From: Pomphorhynchus laevis
Lineage: Eukaryota > Acanthocephala > Palaeacanthocephala > Echinorhynchida > Pomphorhynchidae
Assembly: GCA_012934845.2 (NCBI GenBank)
Contig: WNNJ02001536.1
Coordinates: 1-64,000 of the forward strand
Direction: 5' to 3'
DNA length: 64,000 bases
The notes below the pieces were generated by a model that saw nothing but the letters and a program-made list of their open reading frames with translations, was not told the DNA's origin and did not search any database. Shown piece after piece: positions 59,745-64,000 of this stretch. Position numbers and translations under genes: made by a program. Each line of letters opens with the position of its first letter. Within the stretch, counting starts at the first letter, position 1.

Positions 59745-60430
59745 TAAAAAATTAGATCACATCAAAGGAATAAATTTTTAAAATATAAAATCTTAGATTT
59801 TCTTACGCCTTATACTAATTTAGATTTAGCTGATATTAAGCAAGCGTTATAAAACTTAATATATGGAAAAAATTCAATTAATAGAAGTATAAAATATTTT
59901 GAAAATCGAATTTATTTAAAAGTAGGGGCATTTGTATTTAAACAAATAAAATATACTTCAATGGGATGTAATAGTATCCAATATTATAGCTGACTTATTT
60001 TTAAGCTTTATGAATATGTTCATAACTGTTTAAAAAATAAATCTAAATTATGTAAAGATATAAATATATGTTTCGACATATTAATGACATATGTGTATTT
60101 AACTCTAATAATTTTTATCCAATAAATGAACAAATTAATTTATGTAGCCTTAATAAAACTAATATTGATGACAAAGAAGGTTTATACGAACATTCTATTA
60201 ACATCAATAAAAATTACTTTTAATTTATATCGTAAAGATGATATTTAATTTACAATAAACATATTTTTGATGAACATTCAAGCATACCATATAATATCAA
60301 ATATACATAATACATTAAACAATGAAATTCTAACAATTGCAACAATTTGTAACGATATTAAATTTCTTCAAAAATATTTAAATAACTTAATAGATGCATA
60401 TTTTAAACTAGGTTTTAAAATTTAAAATAT
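59745..60430 (+). pseudogene. N-terminal-EN PLE, 3' relic
   Basis: Parallels 62515-63300: AAAGGAATAAATTTT, a TLYTNLDLADIKQA-type stretch, a short internal deletion, FRHINDICVFNSNNFY and an ending TYFKLGF-like part. Many indels and stops. It lies directly upstream of the fuller copy. Confidence 0.82.
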
Positions 60431-60469
60431 AAACTTTTAAACTTTAAAATGTAAACTGCTTCACGTGAT

Positions 60470-60689
60470 CACGTTTAAGAGACCAGGTAATGGCCAATAG
60501 CTAGGTCGCGTAGCGCGTGGAGTGAAGGTGGTAGATCTTTATAGATCTTGTTCCAGCCTGCAACCGCCTTAAGCAGGGCAGCCCCCTGTCAGATGCTGCT
60601 GGATGGCCTGTTGTAAGTTTAGTCTGAGTCAACTAAACTAGGTGGCGACACCGAAAAAGCAACGTTAAAAATTATGACTTAAAAGTTAC
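60470..60689 (+). promoter_or_regulatory. GC-richer structured 5' leader of PLE
   Basis: In a very AT-rich setting this ~200-bp stretch is clearly GC-richer and full of local hairpins: GCCTGC...GCAGGGC, GGCAGC...GCTGCT and AGATCTTTATAGATCT. It ends just before the PLE start codon. Function unknown; it could be a promoter, leader RNA or ribozyme. Confidence 0.45.
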
Positions 60690-62513
60690 ATGTACTCAAC
60701 CATATTGGAAAAATACGTAAGTACTAATGATTTTAATTTTAGATCTTTTAAATGTAACAGAAAAAATTGTATAGTTTGTGATGTTATAAATAATAATTGT
60801 ATTGTAAGTGATACGACAAATAAATGTTTTTCATTAAATATTAATAATAATTGTAACTGCAATACCGCAGGTGTAGTGTATCTGATACAATGCACATGTG
60901 GATTGCAATATATAGGAAAAACATATCAAATGTTAAAAACTAGGTTTAGGCAACACATATATAATATACAGCATAATAGTCAAACTATATTTCATAAACA
61001 TATGAGATTAATAGGACATGATATTAAAAACTGTAAATTATTTATTTTAGAACATATTATCGAAGAAAACATTTCAATATTAAATCAAAAATTATTAGAA
61101 AAAGAAGATTTTTGGATTAAAACGCTTAATTCCATGTACCCATTAGGATTGAATGACGTGGTACAAGGAATTGGCAGAAGTAGTATAATACATAATAAAC
61201 AACTATATTATTGTAATCCAGTTAAACGCAAGCTAAGAAGTCATGGTTATAAAAGGAATAGGAAAAATAGAGTTAAAAATATTAAAAAAGATATGTATAT
61301 AAATGAACAATTAGAAATGTTAAAACAACTTTTAAGTGATAATAAGCTAAAAGATCTTTATGTAAATATAAGAAGTTTTTCTAAAGATATCATATGTTCA
61401 ATAAATCAAAAATTAATTAACGACTATGATAGGCTAAGTTGTATAATAGACAGTTATTGTAATATAAAATACTATAATCGGACAATAAATGTTAATAATA
61501 ACAATAGAAAATATACATTAACCATAAACTTCATTAATAAATGTATAGATAACATAAATATAGCCGGACTTTTAAATAATTCTAAAAGTAAAGAAATAAT
61601 AGGGTCAGATTTAAGTAAATATATTCCTAAACTAAGGTATAAACTCCTACCACCATTAGGACGAAAAATTTGTAATTATAATAAAGAATTGAAATCAATA
61701 TGTAACGATAATATTAGAAACATAATGGAAACAGAATGCAATTGTAAAAGTCTTAGTTTTGATAAAATAAATGAACATATATGTACCCATAATCTAGAAT
61801 TAATTGAAAATTGTGAATTAAGAAAGCTGCTATCAAAAGGGTATAAATATAGATTAAATAACAACAACGACAAAAATAAAATTTACAATTCGTTATATAA
61901 TAACTTAAATGATTACTTTAGTAAGCTGATTAATAGTGAAAGCTCGAATATATCAAAGATAAAAATTTGGAAAGATTATATATTTGATAAAATTAAAAAT
62001 AAAATGAAAATAACAAACAATTACAAAAGAAAAGATAAAATTAATAAAGATATGTATAAAGAACTTACTAAATTAAAGGATAACTATATAATAACAACTA
62101 TTGATAAAGCTAGTAATAACTTTGTCTTTATATGCAAAAAGCTTTATTATGATATACTAGTGAAAGAGGTTAATTCTAATGATTTAAATGTAAATCCAAC
62201 ATATGAACGTAGTGAGTTGAGTTTAGAAACAATTATTACAAGTCACTGTTCTATAATGGATAAAAAGGGTATAAAGGTTGAATTAGATAATAAAACTATA
62301 CCTATATTATATTGGAATCCAAAATTACATAAAAATCCAATAAAACCTAGGTTCATATGTAGTGCGTTTAAATGTACATTAAAACCACTTTCTGTCTATA
62401 TGAATAAAATACTTAAAGTAATTAAAGCACATTTTAAAAAATATTGCAAGGTAATCGAAATTAATACTGGTATAAAACACTATTTCAGTATTAATTCTAC
62501 AAAAAAAAATTAG
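60690..62513 (+). CDS. Naiad-like PLE protein: GIY-YIG endonuclease, linker, RT start
   Basis: 607 residues from ATG. Residues 21-57 hold a Cys cluster (C22, C27, C30, C55, C57), probably zinc binding. The GIY-YIG fold follows: VVYLIQ near 62-67, QYIGKT at 73-78, TRFRQH near 84-89, and LEKEDFW near 136-142 supplying the usual Glu. A long Asn/Lys-rich linker leads to the RT beginning: ITTIDKASNNFVFICKK, then YWNPKLHKNPIKPRFIC, the PLE PKIHK region. The frame ends at a poly-A run, and RT continues in another frame from about 62515. Codons are extremely AT-biased. Confidence 0.9.
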   Translation: MYSTILEKYVSTNDFNFRSFKCNRKNCIVCDVINNNCIVSDTTNKCFSLNINNNCNCNTAGVVYLIQCTCGLQYIGKTYQMLKTRFRQHIYNIQHNSQTIFHKHMRLIGHDIKNCKLFILEHIIEENISILNQKLLEKEDFWIKTLNSMYPLGLNDVVQGIGRSSIIHNKQLYYCNPVKRKLRSHGYKRNRKNRVKNIKKDMYINEQLEMLKQLLSDNKLKDLYVNIRSFSKDIICSINQKLINDYDRLSCIIDSYCNIKYYNRTINVNNNNRKYTLTINFINKCIDNINIAGLLNNSKSKEIIGSDLSKYIPKLRYKLLPPLGRKICNYNKELKSICNDNIRNIMETECNCKSLSFDKINEHICTHNLELIENCELRKLLSKGYKYRLNNNNDKNKIYNSLYNNLNDYFSKLINSESSNISKIKIWKDYIFDKIKNKMKITNNYKRKDKINKDMYKELTKLKDNYIITTIDKASNNFVFICKKLYYDILVKEVNSNDLNVNPTYERSELSLETIITSHCSIMDKKGIKVELDNKTIPILYWNPKLHKNPIKPRFICSAFKCTLKPLSVYMNKILKVIKAHFKKYCKVIEINTGIKHYFSINSTKKN

Positions 62514-62514
62514 A

Positions 62515-63367
62515 ACAGACAAAAGGAATAAATTTTCAAAATATAAATACATACGATTTTAGTACGCTTTATACAAATCTAGATTTAGTAGATATTAAAG
62601 AAGCGTTAGTAAAATTAATTAATCTTATATTCGGAAAAAGATATACATATATATGTTATAATAATTATAACGCCTATCTAACAAAAATTAAACCATCAAA
62701 TAAATATAAATATATGGATAAAATTGAATTAATAGAATCCTTAAATATTTTGATAAATCAAAATTATTTAAAAGTAGGGACATCTATATTTAGACAAGTA
62801 AAAGGTGTTCCAATGGGTGGTAATAGTAGCCCAATTATAGCTGACTTGTTTTTAAGCTTTATAGAATATGAATTTGTTCATAACTGTGTAAAAACTAAAT
62901 CTAAACAATATAAATATATGAAATATATGTTTCGATACATTGATGATATATGTGTATTTAATTCTAATAATTTTTATTCAATTAGTGAGCACATTTATCC
63001 AGAAAGCCTTATTCTTAACAAAACCAATATTAATGATAAAGAAGGTGTATATCTAGATATGAACATTAAATTAACATTAACTAAAACTACTATTAATTTA
63101 TATCGTAAAGATGACATATTTAAATTTACAAGAAACATATTTTTGCATGAGCATTCATGCATACCATATAATATAAAATATAATACATTAAATAATGAAA
63201 TTTTAAGAATTGCAACAATATGTAATGATATTGGCTTTCTTCAAAATCATTTAAATAATTTAATAGATACATATTTTAAACTAGGTTACTATAAAAATAC
63301 CATCAAACAGAAAATAGTAAAATATATAAATCAACACAATAATATAAAGAATAAATTTAAACTCTAA
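62515..63367 (+). CDS. Naiad-like PLE reverse transcriptase, palm and C-terminus
   Basis: The frame opens near 62520 with INTYDFSTLYTNLDLVDIKE, PLE motif A (DFSTLYTN), before the first ATG at 62714. Then RQVKGVPMGGNSSPIIADLF (motif B), FRYIDDICVFN (motif C, YIDD intact), VYLDMNIKLTL and a C-terminus of IDTYFKLGYYKN. No GIY-YIG follows at the end, which confirms the permuted order. Confidence 0.9.
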
Positions 63368-63439
63368 AGTGGGACATTTTTAAAGATGGATAATAAATAA
63401 TATACTTTGAATTAGAATAAGATACTAGATAGTTATTTC

Positions 63440-63600
63440 AGAGGAAATACATCATTAGCATGTATTTGGCCCCGCTGCTATGTTGGGTAGAGGAATTAGG
63501 GGCCGAAACCTGATAGCATAGCAGTTCCTCCTGATGACCTCTAATTCTTATTCTGATACAACGTCTATTATTTATTAGTCAATTCATAAAAATGATTTTT
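63440..63600 (+). repeat. Structured 3' flank of Naiad-like PLE
   Basis: Contains CTGCTATG/CATAGCAG, GAATTAGGGG with CCTCTAATTC, and GGCCCC/GGGGCC. GCCGAAACC and CTGATGA are both present, but in an order that does not give a standard hammerhead. Repeated in reverse at 57900-58012. Confidence 0.6.
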
Positions 63601-63689
63601 ATTTTAAATTTCAATTTTTTATTTTCACTTTGTGAGAATTAATTATATAAAATCTTATATAATAATTATATAATCCCTAAGACCATAGG

Positions 63690-64000
63690 GATTGGTCTTA
63701 GGCCCCTTGTTTAACATATTTATAAATCAGCTACTAGATTTAATTGAGGATTGTAGTGTTTTAGCTTTTGCCGATGATGTAAAGGTATGGAAATTGATTA
63801 AAACCAACAAGGATCGAAATGACTTTCAAAATATCCTAAACATTGTTTATCGATGGTCCTTAAACACGGGAATTGTATTGAATATTAAAAAGTGTGCACA
63901 TATGAGATTAGGTCATAGCAATGTGAGTCAAGAATATTTTATTGACAATGAGTTTGTTGTTACCACGCAGTCCATTCTGGATCTTGGTATAATTGTTCAA
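63690..64000 (+). mobile_element. CR1/Rex-like LINE RT fragment, runs off the window
   Basis: Encodes, with frame changes, FINQLLDLIEDCSVLAFADD (motif C FADD), then VYRWSLNTGIVLNIKKC and MRLGHSN, then TQSILDLGIIV, the RT palm and thumb of a CR1-type LINE. 5' part absent. It starts right after a short AT-rich stretch. Confidence 0.8.

Larger units (their letters stand above)
60470..63600 (+). mobile_element. Permuted Penelope-like element, Naiad-like (GIY-YIG at N-terminus)
   Basis: Leader, N-terminal GIY-YIG endonuclease, long linker, RT and a structured 3' flank. Endonuclease before RT defines the Naiad/Chlamys permuted PLEs, as opposed to the C-terminal type at 1006-4408. The coding region is split into two frames, otherwise little decayed. 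Two relics of the family are nearby (59745-60430 and 57900-58012) and one lies at 28572-28844. Confidence 0.85.

Noticed and set aside
61676-61873. Antisense frame within the Naiad-like PLE
   Set aside because: Shadow of the 607-residue frame. No domain.
60690-62513. Selenoprotein readthrough in the Naiad-like PLE
   Set aside because: Some Naiad elements use selenocysteine. Here the first frame ends at TAG next to a poly-A run, and no in-frame TGA inside a conserved motif was seen.

Overview
The window is eukaryotic, AT-rich, invertebrate-type DNA made almost entirely of mobile elements, with one recognisable host gene. The host gene is NSUN4 (mitochondrial rRNA m5C methyltransferase). It is spread on the + strand over about 15 kb (33488-48333, possibly from 32830) as six clear exons with GT-AG borders and matching phases. 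Its introns are filled with repeats. The repeat mix is Penelope-like elements (PLEs), hammerhead-ribozyme repeats, a tRNA-like SINE with a hammerhead-like core, CR1/I-type LINEs, an RLE-type LINE and CsRn1-like Ty3/gypsy fossils. That mix recalls a flatworm, perhaps a schistosome-like digenean. This is inference; no species-diagnostic sequence was identified.

Layout. 1-5.3 kb: hammerhead repeat A, repeat B, a PLE with C-terminal GIY-YIG domain and near-identical terminal repeats, a palindrome and a SINE. 5.9-10.4 kb: LINE relics and degenerate tandem repeats. 10.4-17.7 kb: a Ty3/gypsy-type fossil split by a younger LTR element. 17.9-28.5 kb: CR1-like LINE pieces, an RLE-type LINE with an uninterrupted 1007-residue frame, a second RLE-LINE 3' piece between 138-bp direct repeats, and an I-like LINE. 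28.5-32.5 kb: PLE relics, hairpins and repeat A. 32.8-48.3 kb: NSUN4 and its repeat-laden introns. 48.5-52.3 kb: a second I-like LINE. 52.3-54.9 kb: repeat A again, palindromes and a PLE relic. 54.9-57.9 kb: gypsy-type relic with a complete-ended hAT inserted. 57.9-63.6 kb: LINE and PLE relics, then a PLE whose GIY-YIG endonuclease lies at the N-terminus (Naiad-like permuted type). 63.7-64 kb: a LINE running off the edge.

The main theme is hammerhead-type RNA. Repeat A carries a minimal type I hammerhead, present as a tandem pair at 35.24-36.13 kb with predicted cleavage sites 462 nt apart. The SINE carries a different, longer-armed hammerhead-like core. Small inverted-repeat elements in intergenic DNA and an NSUN4 intron carry a third design, and PLE flanks carry a fourth. 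Both PLE architectures (endonuclease at the C-terminus or at the N-terminus) occur in the same 64 kb. No tRNA or rRNA gene, CRISPR array or bacterial feature was seen. All ribozyme calls rest on motif and hand base-pairing, and all family calls on recognised motifs, without database searches.
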